Program-made: the position numbers and the translations under genes
Notes under the pieces: generated by a model
The model's input: the letters and a program-made list of their open reading frames with translations, nothing else
Told to the model about the DNA's origin: nothing
Database searches by the model: none
Part shown: piece after piece, positions 10,994 to 20,900 of the stretch
How the letters are laid out: each line of letters starts with the position of its first letter
Position numbering within the stretch: the stretch's first letter is position 1
Source of the DNA: Methylobacterium jeotgali
GTDB taxonomy: Bacteria > Pseudomonadota > Alphaproteobacteria > Rhizobiales > Beijerinckiaceae
DNA: 64,000 bases
NCBI RefSeq assembly: GCF_022179345.1
Contig: NZ_BPQR01000038.1
Span: 1-64,000 of the forward strand
Reading direction: 5' to 3'

Positions 10994-11857
10994 TCAATGC
11001 TGAAGGATCTTCGACAGGAAGGTCTGTGCCCGCTCCGAGCGCGGCTTGCCGAAGAAGTCGTCCTTGCCGGCGTCCTCGACGATCTCGCCCTGGTCCATGA
11101 AGATCACCCGGTCGGCGACCTTGCGGGCGAAGCCCATCTCGTGGGTCACGACCATCATGGTCATGCCCTCGCGGGCGAGCTCGACCATCACGTCGAGGAC
11201 CTCGCCGACCATCTCGGGGTCCAGCGCCGAGGTCGGCTCGTCGAAGAGCATCACCACCGGGTTCATGGCGAGCGCGCGGGCGATCGCCACCCGCTGCTGC
11301 TGGCCACCGGAGAGCTGGCCCGGAAACTTCTTCGCGTGCGCCGAGAGACCGACGCGGGCGAGCAGGTCGAGCCCGCGCTTGTGGGCCTCCTCCTTCGGGC
11401 GCCCGAGCACCTTGCGCTGGGCGATGGTGAGGTTGTCGGTGATCGACAGGTGCGGGAACAGCTCGAAGTGCTGGAAGACCATGCCGACCCGCGAGCGGAG
11501 CTTCGGCAGGTTCGTCGCCTTGTCGGCGATCTTGGTGCCGTCGACGGTGATCTGACCCTTCTGGAAGGGCTCGAGCGCGTTCACGCACTTGATCAGCGTC
11601 GACTTGCCCGAGCCCGAGGGGCCGCAGACCACCACGACCTCGCCCTTTGCCACCGCCGTGGTGCATTCGTGGAGCACGCGGAAGTCGCCGTACCACTTGC
11701 TGATCGCGTCGATGGCGATCATCGCCGTGCCGGGCGCCCGCTGGCGTGCCGGCTCGATGAGCGTCCCCGGCTGGAGGCCGGAATCGCTTGGCGCCGCCTG
11801 GGCCGCGGCGGCGGGCGCGGGCGTCGCCGTCGATCCGGTGATGGGCGAGTCGGTCAT
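10994..11857 (-). CDS. gltL: Glutamate/aspartate-type amino acid ABC transporter, ATP-binding protein
   Basis: The ATPase of a polar amino acid importer. After a poorly conserved 45-residue N-terminal tail rich in Ala/Pro, the ABC domain begins at [17 protein letters not shown]. Walker A is GPSGSGKST, the Q-loop lies in [14 protein letters not shown], the signature is LSGGQQQR, Walker B is [14 protein letters not shown] and the H-loop is VVTHEMGFA, all intact. The internal methionine of MIAID would give a 242-residue protein of the usual length for this family, so the annotated ATG may be too early. It is the last gene of the leftward gltI-gltJ-gltK-gltL operon. Confidence 0.93.
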   Translation of the reverse strand: MTDSPITGSTATPAPAAAAQAAPSDSGLQPGTLIEPARQRAPGTAMIAIDAISKWYGDFRVLHECTTAVAKGEVVVVCGPSGSGKSTLIKCVNALEPFQKGQITVDGTKIADKATNLPKLRSRVGMVFQHFELFPHLSITDNLTIAQRKVLGRPKEEAHKRGLDLLARVGLSAHAKKFPGQLSGGQQQRVAIARALAMNPVVMLFDEPTSALDPEMVGEVLDVMVELAREGMTMMVVTHEMGFARKVADRVIFMDQGEIVEDAGKDDFFGKPRSERAQTFLSKILQH

Positions 11858-11876
11858 GCCTCTCGGGCTCCCGGAG

Positions 11877-12569
11877 TCAGCGGATGATGGCGACGCGGGC
11901 CTGAAGGCGCCGCACCAGGAAGGAGGCCGCGAGGCAGACCGCGAAGTAGACGAGCGCCGCGAACAGGTACATCTCCACGAGCCGCCCGTCGCGCTGGGCG
12001 ACCTTCGAGGCCGCGCCCAAGAAGTCCGTCAGCGAGAGCACGTAGACGAGGGAGGTGTCCTGGAAGAGCACGATGGTCTGGGTCAGCAGCAGCGGCAGCA
12101 TGTTGCGGAAGGCCTGCGGCAGCACCACGAGGCGCATGGTCTGCGCGTAGCCCATGCCGAGCGCCTGGGCGGCCGCCGTCTGGCCCTTCGGGATCGACTG
12201 GATGCCCGCGCGCATGATCTCGGCGAAGTAGGCCGCCTCGAACAGCGTGAAGGTGATGAGCGCCGAGGTGAAGGCGCCGACCTGGATCGGGTTCGGGGAG
12301 CCCGTCATCCAGGCGCCGATGTAGGGCACCAGGAAGTAGAACCAGAAGATCACCAGCACGAGGGGCAGAGAGCGCATCAGCTCGACGTAGAGCTTGGCCG
12401 CGTGCCACAGGCCCGGCACGCCCGAGAGCCGCATCATGGCGAGCAGCGTGCCGAACACCACGCCCCCCGTGGCGGCGAGCGCCGTGAGGGTCAGCGTGAA
12501 CACCATGCCCTGCCCGAACAGGTAGGGCAGGGAGCTCGCGACGACGCCGAAGTCGAAGTTCTGGAACAT
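11877..12569 (-). CDS. gltK: Glutamate/aspartate-type amino acid ABC transporter, permease 2
   Basis: A 230-residue inner-membrane permease of the HisMQ type, with about five transmembrane helices. The EAA loop that docks to the ATPase is visible as [22 protein letters not shown] (about residues 120-142). The [14 protein letters not shown] segment is typical of glutamate/aspartate permeases. The frame is open far upstream, but ATG 12569 overlaps the gltJ stop by one base (TGATG) and gives the family N-terminus MFQNFDF. It pairs with GltJ to form the channel. Confidence 0.94.
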   Translation of the reverse strand: MFQNFDFGVVASSLPYLFGQGMVFTLTLTALAATGGVVFGTLLAMMRLSGVPGLWHAAKLYVELMRSLPLVLVIFWFYFLVPYIGAWMTGSPNPIQVGAFTSALITFTLFEAAYFAEIMRAGIQSIPKGQTAAAQALGMGYAQTMRLVVLPQAFRNMLPLLLTQTIVLFQDTSLVYVLSLTDFLGAASKVAQRDGRLVEMYLFAALVYFAVCLAASFLVRRLQARVAIIR

Positions 12570-13291
12570 CAGCGCTGCCCCGGCACGGCCACCCGCCGCT
12601 CGATCAGGGTCGCGGCGGCGATGACGACGAGGTTCACGAGCACGTAGAGGATCGTGGCGGCGGTGAAGGCCTCGAACACCTGGAACGAGAACTCCTGCAT
12701 CGAGCGCGCGCGGCCGGTCAGCTCCAGGAGGCCGATGGTCAGCGCGACCGAGGTGTTCTTCAGGTTGTTCAGGAACTCCGAGGTCAGCGGCGGCAGGATG
12801 ATGCGGTAGGCGTTCGGCAGCAGCACGTAGCGGTAGGTCTGGGCGACGGTGAAGCCCATGGCGGTGCCCGCCATCCGCTGCCCGCGGGGCAGAGATTCGA
12901 TACCGGCGCGCACCTGCTCGGCGACCCGCGAGGCGGTGAAGAAGCCGAGGCACGCCACCGCCGTATAGAAGGGCGCGTTCGGCAACTGCTTGATCCAGGA
13001 GCCCAGGGAGCCCGGCAGCACCTCGGGCAGCACGAAGTACCAGAGGAACATCTGCACGAGCAGCGGCACGTTGCGGAACAGCTCGACATAGGCCGTGCCG
13101 ACCGCGCGCGCCGCCTTCGAGGGCAGGGTGCGCAGCACCCCGATCAGCGAGCCGAGGCAGAAGGCGATCACCCAGGACGAGAGCGCCGTGGCGATGGTCC
13201 AGCTCAGGCCGGAGAGGAGCATGTCGGCATACGTGCCGGTGCCCTCAGGCGAGGGCTCGAGGAAGATGCCCCAGTTCCAGGTGTAGTTCAC
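12569..13291 (-). CDS. gltJ: Glutamate/aspartate-type amino acid ABC transporter, permease 1
   Basis: A 240-residue permease beginning MNYTWNWGIFLEPSPEG, the usual GltJ N-terminus. It has about five transmembrane helices, the ELFRNVPLLVQMFLWYFV segment and the EAA loop QVRAGIESLPRGQRMAGTAMG. Its stop overlaps the gltK start, indicating translational coupling. It is downstream of gltI (37-bp gap). Confidence 0.95.
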   Translation of the reverse strand: MNYTWNWGIFLEPSPEGTGTYADMLLSGLSWTIATALSSWVIAFCLGSLIGVLRTLPSKAARAVGTAYVELFRNVPLLVQMFLWYFVLPEVLPGSLGSWIKQLPNAPFYTAVACLGFFTASRVAEQVRAGIESLPRGQRMAGTAMGFTVAQTYRYVLLPNAYRIILPPLTSEFLNNLKNTSVALTIGLLELTGRARSMQEFSFQVFEAFTAATILYVLVNLVVIAAATLIERRVAVPGQR

Positions 13292-13328
13292 CGCCTCGCG
13301 TCCCCGCCCATGTCCCTGCCGCTGCGAA

Positions 13329-14240
13329 TCAGTAGGCGGCCGGGTCCGGGCTGTCGCTCGGGTTGGCGAACTGCTTCTGCATCGCCTCGGTCATCGGCAG
13401 CTTGAGGTTGATGCCCCGCGGCGGGATCGGCTTCGTGAACCACTTCTCGTAGAGGGCCTTGCCGTCCGGGCTGCCGTAGAGCGCCTTCGTCGCCGCGTCC
13501 GCGACCGCCTTGAAGGGCGCGTCGTCCTTGCGCAGCATGATGCCGTAGGGCTCGGGCTTCGAGAGCGCCTCGGAGGAGATCACGTAGGCGTCAGGCGTCT
13601 TGGAGCCCGCGGCGAGGGAGGCCAGCAGCACGTCGTCCATAACGAAGGCGTCGGCCCGGCCGGTCTCGACCATCAGGAAGGCCTCGGCGTGGTCCTTGGC
13701 CGGGAGGATGGTCAGCCCGAGGCTGCGGGCGGCGTTCGCCTCGTTGATCTGGCGGATGTTGGTGGTGCCCGAGGTCGAGACCACGGTGCGGCCCTTGAGG
13801 TCCTCGATCTTGTCGAGCTTCTTCTCCTTCTTGGAGACGTAGCGCGTCGCGGTGAGGAAGTGGCTGTTGGTGAAGCCAGCCTGCTTCTGCCGGTCGGCGT
13901 TGTTGGTGGTCGAACCGCACTCGAGGTCGATGGTGCCGTTGGCGATCAGCGGGATGCGCGTCGCCGAGGTCACCGGGTTGAGCTTCACCTCGAGCTTGTC
14001 GAGCTTCAAGTGGGTCTTCACCGCCTCGGTGATCTTCAGGCAGATGTCCATCGCGTAGCCGACCGGCTTCTGGTCGCCGTCGAGATAGGAGAAGGGCACC
14101 GACGAATCGCGGTAGCCGATGGTGATCGCGCCGGTGTCCTTCACCTTCTTCAGCGTGCCGGTGAGGTCCTGGGCGGCCGCCGGCATCGCCACGAGGGCCA
14201 GGCTGAGGGGGATCGAGGCCAGCGCGAGGGGGAGACGCAT
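13329..14240 (-). CDS. gltI: Glutamate/aspartate ABC transporter, periplasmic binding protein
   Basis: A 303-residue type 2 periplasmic binding protein with signal peptide LALASIPLSLALVAMPAAAQD (cleavage near AAAQ-D). The ligand-binding region includes ITIGYRDSSVPFSYLDGDQKP, the DLECGSTTNN loop conserved in GltI/DEBP proteins, and VSTSGTTNIRQINEAN. The C-terminal YEKWFTKPIPPRG is also typical. It is the first gene of the leftward operon gltIJKL. A paralogue lies at 23387-24328, beside a symporter and aspartase. Confidence 0.95.
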   Translation of the reverse strand: MRLPLALASIPLSLALVAMPAAAQDLTGTLKKVKDTGAITIGYRDSSVPFSYLDGDQKPVGYAMDICLKITEAVKTHLKLDKLEVKLNPVTSATRIPLIANGTIDLECGSTTNNADRQKQAGFTNSHFLTATRYVSKKEKKLDKIEDLKGRTVVSTSGTTNIRQINEANAARSLGLTILPAKDHAEAFLMVETGRADAFVMDDVLLASLAAGSKTPDAYVISSEALSKPEPYGIMLRKDDAPFKAVADAATKALYGSPDGKALYEKWFTKPIPPRGINLKLPMTEAMQKQFANPSDSPDPAAY

Positions 14241-14373
14241 GCGAGGATCATCCTTGTTGCGGGCCGCGCCGCGGGCGGGCCCCGGTCTCGCTCATACTGG
14301 GGCGGCGGGACGTGCGTGTCACCCGCGCACAGGCACATCCGGGGCCAAGCGTCGCGCCAGGCCCCGCTCGTCC

Positions 14374-15999
14374 TCAGAAATCGCGCTGCACGCGCATGCG
14401 GATCTGGGTCACGTCGTGGCGCCGCACCGTGTAGACCGGCAGCCCGCTGGCGTCGGTGACGGGCCGCGTCTGGTCGGCGACCCGGCCGCTGAGCACCGAG
14501 GTGCCGATGTAGGTGCCCTCGACGCCGATATCGAGGTCCTTGACCGGGGACCAGATCAGGCTGGCGCCGGCGGTGACCTGAGCGTTGTCGCGCAGCACCG
14601 GGCTCACCGCGAAGGCGGCGGCGTTCGTCACCACCGACGGGGGCGTGGCCGAGCCGACGAGGCCGTTCGTCAGGCTGAAGGCCGCCCGCGTGCCGCGGCC
14701 GAACCCGACCTCGCCGTAGCCGCCGAAGAAGGCCGAGCGCCACTCCGGCGTCCAGTAGTGGAGGTAGGCAGCCGAGACCGTGAAGCTGTTCGAGAGGTCG
14801 AGGCGGCCGGTCAGCGGATTGACCACCGCGTCCGACAGGTAGTGTTGGAAGGGCGCGCCCTGCGTCGGGGTCAGGTTGCTGCCGTAGGTGCCGGTGAAAT
14901 AGGTGAAGCCGGTGTAGACGATTGCGCCGACGCCGTAGGCGCCCTGGAGGTAGAGGCCGTCGCCCGGCGCCACGAAGGGCGTGTTGACCTTCACGCCGCC
15001 CTGCACCGCCCAGCCATAGGCCGTCTGCGAGCCGCTGGTGATGCCGCGCGTGGCAAGCAGCGCCGCGCCGTTGGTGCCGGCCGGCAGCACGGCGCCGCCG
15101 ATGAAGCCGCCGGTGTTCACGTCCTTGACCGCCGCGGAGAGCTGGGCCGAGCCCCAGGCCGCGTCGTAGCGCAGGGCGCCGACGAAGTCGGGCATGCGCG
15201 AGCGCTGCACGGCATCGACGAAGGCGACCGCGGTGGCGTTGCCGGCGGCGTTCGTCGCCAGGATGATCGGGGTCGGGGCCGTGGTGGTGACGGCGAACTG
15301 CGTCGGCAGGCCGGCTCCCAGCGCCGCGGCGACGGCGGCGGAGTAGACCGGGTTCTTGCGGAAGTTCGGGTCTTCCATCGACAGGGTGGCCGACCAGCCC
15401 TCGCCGAACTTCGCCGTGTAGGCCAGCAGGTTCGTGGAGGGCACGTCGGAGCCGCCGGTGGTGCCGATCAGCTCGTAGTCGTGGGCGTAGAAATCGAAGA
15501 AGGACGAGGCGCGACCGGCGGTGAGACCGGCGAACTGCACGAAGGCCTTGTCGGCGACGACGAAGTTCTGCACGCGGCCGAAGGCGTCCTGGCCCGTGGC
15601 CGGGAAGGCGTTGGCGATGCGCTGCTGCGTCCCGGACGCCATGAAGATGCCCGTGCGGCTCGCGAACTCCAGGCGCAGGAAGGCGCGGAGCGTGCCGTAG
15701 CCGGTCTGCGTGCGGGCATCGACGTTCAGGCGGGCCAGCCCGCGGAACTGCGAGCTGTCGCCCTGGCTCTGGTTGCGGTTCGGGTTCGGGATGTAGCCGG
15801 CCTCGAAGCGGGCGCGGCCGCCGACGCGCAGGCAGGTATCGGTGCCGGGGATGTAGAAGAAGCCCGCGCCGTAGGCGCCGCAGACCCGCACGTACTCGAT
15901 CGGGATCGCCTTCTTGACGGGAAGGTCGGCCGCCTGCCCCGCGGTCGCCGCAGCAAGCCCGGCCGCCGTGCCGAGAAGAACAGATCGGATCGTCGTCAT
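14374..15999 (-). CDS. Outer-membrane porin (Rhizobiales Omp2/porin_2 type)
   Basis: A 541-residue beta-barrel porin. The signal peptide (SVLLGTAAGLAAATAGQAADL) is followed by the family's conserved opening KKAIPIEYVRVCGAYGAGFFYIPGTDTCLRVGG with its paired cysteines, then alternating strands. It ends in phenylalanine (RVQRDF), the usual signal for Bam recognition. ATG 15999 is chosen; an in-frame ATG eight codons earlier would only lengthen the signal peptide. A long 5' region (16000-16247) holds short hairpins, including GCACA/TGTGC near 16049-16063. Confidence 0.9.
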   Translation of the reverse strand: MTTIRSVLLGTAAGLAAATAGQAADLPVKKAIPIEYVRVCGAYGAGFFYIPGTDTCLRVGGRARFEAGYIPNPNRNQSQGDSSQFRGLARLNVDARTQTGYGTLRAFLRLEFASRTGIFMASGTQQRIANAFPATGQDAFGRVQNFVVADKAFVQFAGLTAGRASSFFDFYAHDYELIGTTGGSDVPSTNLLAYTAKFGEGWSATLSMEDPNFRKNPVYSAAVAAALGAGLPTQFAVTTTAPTPIILATNAAGNATAVAFVDAVQRSRMPDFVGALRYDAAWGSAQLSAAVKDVNTGGFIGGAVLPAGTNGAALLATRGITSGSQTAYGWAVQGGVKVNTPFVAPGDGLYLQGAYGVGAIVYTGFTYFTGTYGSNLTPTQGAPFQHYLSDAVVNPLTGRLDLSNSFTVSAAYLHYWTPEWRSAFFGGYGEVGFGRGTRAAFSLTNGLVGSATPPSVVTNAAAFAVSPVLRDNAQVTAGASLIWSPVKDLDIGVEGTYIGTSVLSGRVADQTRPVTDASGLPVYTVRRHDVTQIRMRVQRDF

Positions 16000-16247
16000 C
16001 GTACCAGCCCCAAGCCCAAGCATTTCGCCGATGCGGCCCCGGCCGCGTGCACATTCTTTGTGCGCCCAAGTTTCTTCTTTGGGCAGGCGCCGATCTACTG
16101 TCGGTTGACGCTATGGGTAACGGGAAAACCGTCCTGTGCAAGATACGAAGCGACACATCCCGGCAAACGTCGTGTTACAACTCGACGCCGCCGTGACATG
16201 TGTCTTTTCTGCAATCCTGGCGCTGGCTTGCCGACGGGCCGGCTCGA
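16000..16247 (-). promoter_or_regulatory. Porin upstream region with short hairpins
   Basis: No gene is seen here. On the minus strand a TTGCAC hexamer (about 16136-16141, best -35 guess) is followed by AT-richer DNA and two small stem-loops near the porin start: GCCCAA/TTGGGC at 16064-16084 and GCACA/TGTGC just downstream. They suggest a structured 5' UTR, but no known RNA family was recognised. Confidence 0.3.
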
Positions 16248-17369
16248 TTACTGGCCGACCTCGTTTCCGGCGTAGTCGATGGCACCGGAGGCGTTCTTCT
16301 TCCAGACATACATCACGTAGTCCGGCCGGGTGATGTCGCCCTTCTTATCGTAGGCGATCTCGCCGATCACCGTCGCGGTCGGCTTGCCCTGGTGGAGGTA
16401 GTCGGCCAGCGCCTTGCCGTCGGTCGAGCCCGTCGCCTCGATGGCAGCCTTCAGGATCTGCACGGCGGCGTAGGAGTAGAGGGTGTAGGCCTCCGGATCG
16501 ATGCCCTTCTTCTGGAAGGCGGCGACCACGTCCTTGGCGTTCGGGTTCTTGCGGGCGTCCGGCGAGAAGGTCATCAGCGTGCCCTCGGCGCCGGGGCCGG
16601 CGATCTGCACGAACTCCTTGTCGGTGATGCCGTCGCCGCCCATCAGCGGCGCCTTCAGGCCCTGGTCGCGCATCTGGCGCACGAGAAGGCCCGCCTCCGT
16701 GTGGATGCCGCCGTAGTAGACCACGTCGACATTGGCCTGCTTCAGCTTCGAGACGAGGGCCGAATAGTCCTTCTCGCCGGGGTTGATGCCCTCGTAGATC
16801 ACGTCCTTGCCGCCCTTGGCGCGGTAGACCTTGCGGGTCTCGTCGGCCAGCCCCCGGCCGTAGGGCGTCTTGTCGTGGACGAAGGCGACCTTCTTGCCCT
16901 GGAAATGCTTGGCGAGATACTCGCCGGCCACCGCCCCCTGCTGGTCGTCGCGGCCGCAGGTGCGGAAGGTGTTCCAGTTGCCGCGCTCGGTGAACTTCAC
17001 CGCCGTCGAGGCCGGCGTGATCTGGATGATGCCGGCGTCCTGATAGACGTCGGAGGACGGGATCGAGACGCCGGAGTTGAAGTCGCCGACGACCATCTTC
17101 ACGCCGTCGGCGGCGAACTTGTTGGCGACCGAGACGCCCTGCTTCGGGTCGGAGGCGTCGTCGCCGCTCGACAGCTCGAACTTCTGGCCCTTCACGCCGC
17201 CGGCCTTGTTGATGTCCTCGACGGCCTGGGTGACGCCGTTGCGGATCTGGGCGCCGAAGGCCGCGCTGCCGCCGGTGACCGGGCTCGCGACGCCGATCTT
17301 GATCTGCGCCTGCGCGCCCCCGGCCATGAGAAGCCCGAGGGCGAGTCCAGCGAGCAGCGATGCCTTCAT
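16248..17369 (-). CDS. livK: Branched-chain amino acid ABC transporter, substrate-binding protein
   Basis: A 373-residue type 1 periplasmic binding protein. Signal peptide SLLAGLALGLLMAGGAQAQ is followed by IKIGVASPVTGGSAAFGAQIRNG, the classic LivJ/LivK opening, then the GVSVANKFAADGVKMVVGDFNSG and AFVHDKTPYGRGLADE regions. ATG 17369 is chosen for the AAGGGGAACGG upstream and because it opens the signal peptide. It lies downstream of livHMGF and the DUF6867-like gene in the same leftward set. Ligand could be Leu/Ile/Val or a related amide. Confidence 0.93.
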   Translation of the reverse strand: MKASLLAGLALGLLMAGGAQAQIKIGVASPVTGGSAAFGAQIRNGVTQAVEDINKAGGVKGQKFELSSGDDASDPKQGVSVANKFAADGVKMVVGDFNSGVSIPSSDVYQDAGIIQITPASTAVKFTERGNWNTFRTCGRDDQQGAVAGEYLAKHFQGKKVAFVHDKTPYGRGLADETRKVYRAKGGKDVIYEGINPGEKDYSALVSKLKQANVDVVYYGGIHTEAGLLVRQMRDQGLKAPLMGGDGITDKEFVQIAGPGAEGTLMTFSPDARKNPNAKDVVAAFQKKGIDPEAYTLYSYAAVQILKAAIEATGSTDGKALADYLHQGKPTATVIGEIAYDKKGDITRPDYVMYVWKKNASGAIDYAGNEVGQ

Positions 17370-17466
17370 GTCCGTTCCCCTTCCCTCGATGTCCCGTCGC
17401 GCGGCCCGGGGCCGCATGGGTTTGCAAGTCACGCGTGCAAGTTTCCCGCCCGGTCGCGGGGTGGCG

Positions 17467-17841
17467 TCACGGCTCTCCGCCCGCCGGAGAGCGCGGCCGC
17501 CAGCTCAAGGGGCCGGCGCGCTCGTAGAGCCAGCGGTACTGCGTCACCATCTGCCGCGCCCGCGTCGCGCGAAAGCCCACCGCCCCGACGATCAGCACGA
17601 AGGCCGCGTCGACGAGGAAGTAGTGCGCCGAGAGCAGCGTGCCCTCGAACAGGGCGAAATGGATGAAGCGCACCGCCGCCGCCACCGCGAGCAGCGCCGG
17701 CAGGCACTGCCAGAACGGCCGCCAGGTCCGGGCGATGGCGCCGGCCGTCATCCAGGCGGCCCAGCCGCCCATCGCCACGGTGACGAGCAGGAAGACGCCG
17801 AGCGAATCCTCCTCGAAGAGCAGGCCCTGGCCGAGGCTCAC
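17467..17841 (-). CDS. Small membrane protein of liv operons (DUF6867-like)
   Basis: A 124-residue protein with three to four hydrophobic helices (about residues 14-36, 42-60, 66-92) and a basic C-terminus. It begins with GTG at 17841 that overlaps the livF stop by four bases, so it is translated together with the transporter. Proteins like this sit inside branched-chain importer operons in Rhizobiales; I recall them as DUF6867. Function unknown; an accessory subunit or modulator of LivHM is a guess. Confidence 0.75.
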   Translation of the reverse strand: MSLGQGLLFEEDSLGVFLLVTVAMGGWAAWMTAGAIARTWRPFWQCLPALLAVAAAVRFIHFALFEGTLLSAHYFLVDAAFVLIVGAVGFRATRARQMVTQYRWLYERAGPLSWRPRSPAGGEP

Positions 17842-18653
17842 GACGCCTCCTCCCCAGTGGACACGGCATGGCCCCCGGCGCCGCCTTCGAGATAGGCGGC
17901 CTTCACGGCCGGGTCGTCGAGGAGCGCGCGGGCCTCGCCGCTCATGGTGATGCGCCCGTTGACGAGCACGTAGCCGCGATGCGCCAGCTTGAGGGCGTGA
18001 TAGGCGTTCTGCTCCACGAGGAAGATCGTCATCCCCTGCGCCCGGTTGAGCTCCCGGATCGCGGAGAAGATCCCCTTCACGACCAGCGGCGCGAGGCCGA
18101 GCGAGGGCTCGTCGAGGAGCAGCAGCCTCGGCCGGCTCATCAGGGCGCGGGCGATGGCGAGCATCTGCTGCTCGCCCCCCGACATGGTGCCCGCCCGCTG
18201 CCCGAGCCGCTCCTTAAGGCGAGGGAACAGGGCGCAGACCGTCTCGAGGTCCTCGCCGAAATGGCGCCCGCCGTGGAGCGCCGCGCCCATCTGGAGGTTC
18301 TCCTGCACGCTCATGCGCGGGAAGACGCGGCGACCCTCCGGCGACTGGGCGAGCCCGAGCCGGGCGATCTCGTGGGTCGGCATCCGGGTGATGTCGCGGC
18401 CCTCGAAGGTGATGCGGCCCGAGCGCGCCTGGGGCGTGCCGAAGATCGTCATCATCAGGGTCGACTTGCCGGCCCCGTTGGCGCCGATCAGCGTGACGAT
18501 CTCGCCGGCGCGCACGCTGAGGTCGACCTCGCGGAGCGCGGCGACGCTGCCGTAGAAGGCCGAGACACCGGACACGTCGAGGAGCGGTTCGGCCGCCCGC
18601 CGCTGCGCCTCCCGCGTCTCCTCGACGAGGACGTTGATGCCGGCGACGCTCAC
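17838..18653 (-). CDS. livF: Branched-chain amino acid ABC transporter, ATP-binding protein LivF
   Basis: A 271-residue ABC ATPase. Walker A is GANGAGKST, the Q-loop region contains GLAQSPEGRRVFPRMSVQENL (the LivF hallmark), the signature is MSGGEQQMLAIARAL, and Walker B is LLLLDEPSLGLAP. GTG 18653 is chosen because it overlaps the livG stop (GTGA) with GGAGG upstream. The first about 20 residues before PLLDVSGVSAFYGSV are a non-conserved extension. It pairs with LivG to drive the LivHM channel. Confidence 0.95.
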   Translation of the reverse strand: MSVAGINVLVEETREAQRRAAEPLLDVSGVSAFYGSVAALREVDLSVRAGEIVTLIGANGAGKSTLMMTIFGTPQARSGRITFEGRDITRMPTHEIARLGLAQSPEGRRVFPRMSVQENLQMGAALHGGRHFGEDLETVCALFPRLKERLGQRAGTMSGGEQQMLAIARALMSRPRLLLLDEPSLGLAPLVVKGIFSAIRELNRAQGMTIFLVEQNAYHALKLAHRGYVLVNGRITMSGEARALLDDPAVKAAYLEGGAGGHAVSTGEEAS

Positions 18654-19516
18654 CGCCCCGCCTCCATCGCGGCATGCTCGATGCCGACCTCGGCCTCCAC
18701 GGCCTCGACCTCGTCGTCCTCGACGCCGAGATAGGCGGCGATGACGCGCGGGTCGGCGCGGATCTCGGCCGGCGTGCCGTCGGCGATCTTCACGCCGTAG
18801 TCGAGCACGACGACGTGGTCGGAGATCTCCATCACCACGGCCATGTCGTGCTCGATGAGCAGGATCGAGGTGCCCTCCGCCTCGCGGATGTGGCGCAGGA
18901 GCCCGTTCAGCTCCGCCGATTCGCGGGGGTTGAGGCCGGCGGCGGGCTCGTCGAGGCAGAGCAGGACGGGGCGCGTGCACATGGCCCGGGCGATCTCGAG
19001 CCGGCGCTGGTCGCCGTAGGGCAGGTCGCCCGCCGGATCGTCGGCGCGGGGGGTGAGGCCGATCCGGTCGAGCCACGCCTTCGCCCGCGCGATCGCCTCT
19101 CCCTGCGCCGCCCGGTAGCCGGGGCTCCCGATCAGCCCGAGCAGGCTGAAGCCGGAGGCGCGCATCAGCGGCGCGTGCTGGGCGACGAGCAGGTTTTCCA
19201 GCACGGTCATGCCGGGAAACAGGCGGATGTTCTGGAAGGTGCGCGCCACCCGCGCCCGGCGGTTGACGGCGTGGTTCGGCATCCGCTCCAGGAGATGCTC
19301 GGCCCCGTCGGCGTGGCGCAGCCTCAGGCGGCCCTCGCTCGGGCGGTAGAAGCCGGTCACGCAGTTGAACAGCGTGGTCTTGCCGGCCCCGTTCGGGCCG
19401 ATCAGCGCGGTGATGTCGCCGCGGCGCACGCTGAAGGATACGTCGTTGACGGCGGTCAGCCCGCCGAACCGCATGGTCAGGTGCTCGACGGTGAGGACCG
19501 CATCCCGAGCCGCCAT
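18650..19516 (-). CDS. livG: Branched-chain amino acid ABC transporter, ATP-binding protein LivG
   Basis: A 288-residue ABC ATPase with Walker [10 protein letters not shown], the LivG-type [27 protein letters not shown] stretch, signature-like [15 protein letters not shown], and Walker [15 protein letters not shown] followed by [10 protein letters not shown]. The C-terminus carries an acidic tail ([14 protein letters not shown]). ATG 19516 overlaps the livM stop by one base; the stop overlaps the livF GTG. Confidence 0.96.
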   Translation of the reverse strand: MAARDAVLTVEHLTMRFGGLTAVNDVSFSVRRGDITALIGPNGAGKTTLFNCVTGFYRPSEGRLRLRHADGAEHLLERMPNHAVNRRARVARTFQNIRLFPGMTVLENLLVAQHAPLMRASGFSLLGLIGSPGYRAAQGEAIARAKAWLDRIGLTPRADDPAGDLPYGDQRRLEIARAMCTRPVLLCLDEPAAGLNPRESAELNGLLRHIREAEGTSILLIEHDMAVVMEISDHVVVLDYGVKIADGTPAEIRADPRVIAAYLGVEDDEVEAVEAEVGIEHAAMEAGR

Positions 19517-20895
19517 CAGCCGTGGCCCTCGCGCACGAAGGCGCCGGAGATCGCCTTGCGCTGCCCAAGCGTCGCAGAGGGCGTGCGCTGCGAGACGAGG
19601 CCGCGGGGCCGCCAGACCATCATCGCCACCATGGCGAGCCCGAACAGGAGCAGGCGGTACTCGTTCGGGTCGAAGCCTTCTCCGAAGACGGACTTGAGGA
19701 AGCCGAGGTTGCGCAGGAGCTCCGGCCCGCCGACCATCGCCACCGCCGCGATCGCCACGCCGACCTGGCTGCCCATGCCGCCGAGCACCACGATGGCGAG
19801 GATGATGGCGCTCTCCAGGAAGTTGAAGCTCTCCGGGCTGACAAAGCCCTGGCGCACGGCGAAGAACGAGCCGGCGAAGCCCCCGAACATGGCGCCGAGC
19901 GCGAAGGCGGTGAGCTTGGTGACCGTGGTGTCGATCCCGAGCGAGCGGCAGGCGATCTCGTCCTCTCGCAGCGCCTCCCAGGCCCGCCCGATCGGCAGGC
20001 GGCGCAGGCGGAGCGTCACGAGGTTGGTGAGCAAGGCCAGTGCGAGGATCAGGTAGTAGAGGAAGACGATCCGGTGCATGGCGTCGAAGCTGAGGCCGAA
20101 GGTCTTCGCGAAGCCGTCCTCGCCCGCCGTGAAGGGGATGCCGAAGAAGGTCGCCCGCGGGATCGAGTCGATGCCGGCCGAGCCGTTGGTGAGGTCCGTC
20201 CAGTTGATGAGAACGAGGCGGATGATCTCGCCGAAGGCCAGCGTCACGATGGCGAGGTAGTCGCCCCGAAGCCGCAGCACGGGGAAGCCGAGCAGGATGC
20301 CCCAGAGCCCGGCGAACAGGCCCGCGAGCGGCAGGCAGACCCAGAAGGACAGGCCGAAGGTCGTGGAGAGCAGTGCGTAGCTGTAGGCGCCGACCGCGTA
20401 GAAGGCGACGTAGCCGAGGTCGAGGAGGCCGGCGAGCCCGACGACGATGTTCAGCCCCCAGCCGAGCATCACGTAGGTGAGGATCAGGATTCCGAGGTCG
20501 ATCCAGTAGCGCGACGCCCCGAGGCTGCCCGTGGCGAGCGTCGCGACGAGCGGCATCGCCAGGGCGAAGCCGACGAAGAGCGGCACGCCGAGGGAAGGCC
20601 GGCGCCTCGCGACCGCGACGCGCCCGTCCGTCCCCTTCGGGAGCACGGCGGCGCTGCGCCGGGCCTCCCGGCGGGCGAGCCAGAGGCGCTGGGCCACGCG
20701 CAGGGCGAAGGCCGCCGCGCAGAAGGCGGCGACGAGACCCCAGCGGGGGGTGAGGTCGAGGGCGCTCGTCTGGCTGAGATCGGTGCGGTAGCTGACGATG
20801 GGGATGCAGAGGCCGAGCGTCGCCAGCGCCCAGAGCGCCGCGTCGCCGAGGATGGCCGCGGTCGACGAGCCCCGCACCGCGTTCGCCTCGCCCAT
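19516..20895 (-). CDS. livM: Branched-chain amino acid ABC transporter, permease LivM
   Basis: A 459-residue permease with about ten hydrophobic helices. The conserved core starts near residue 155 ([22 protein letters not shown]) and contains [36 protein letters not shown] and the EAA-like [13 protein letters not shown] loop. The N-terminal about 110 residues with two further helices and a basic linker are longer than in short LivM proteins. It starts 5 bp after the livH stop. Confidence 0.95.
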   Translation of the reverse strand: MGEANAVRGSSTAAILGDAALWALATLGLCIPIVSYRTDLSQTSALDLTPRWGLVAAFCAAAFALRVAQRLWLARREARRSAAVLPKGTDGRVAVARRRPSLGVPLFVGFALAMPLVATLATGSLGASRYWIDLGILILTYVMLGWGLNIVVGLAGLLDLGYVAFYAVGAYSYALLSTTFGLSFWVCLPLAGLFAGLWGILLGFPVLRLRGDYLAIVTLAFGEIIRLVLINWTDLTNGSAGIDSIPRATFFGIPFTAGEDGFAKTFGLSFDAMHRIVFLYYLILALALLTNLVTLRLRRLPIGRAWEALREDEIACRSLGIDTTVTKLTAFALGAMFGGFAGSFFAVRQGFVSPESFNFLESAIILAIVVLGGMGSQVGVAIAAVAMVGGPELLRNLGFLKSVFGEGFDPNEYRLLLFGLAMVAMMVWRPRGLVSQRTPSATLGQRKAISGAFVREGHG

Positions 20896-20900
20896 CCCCC

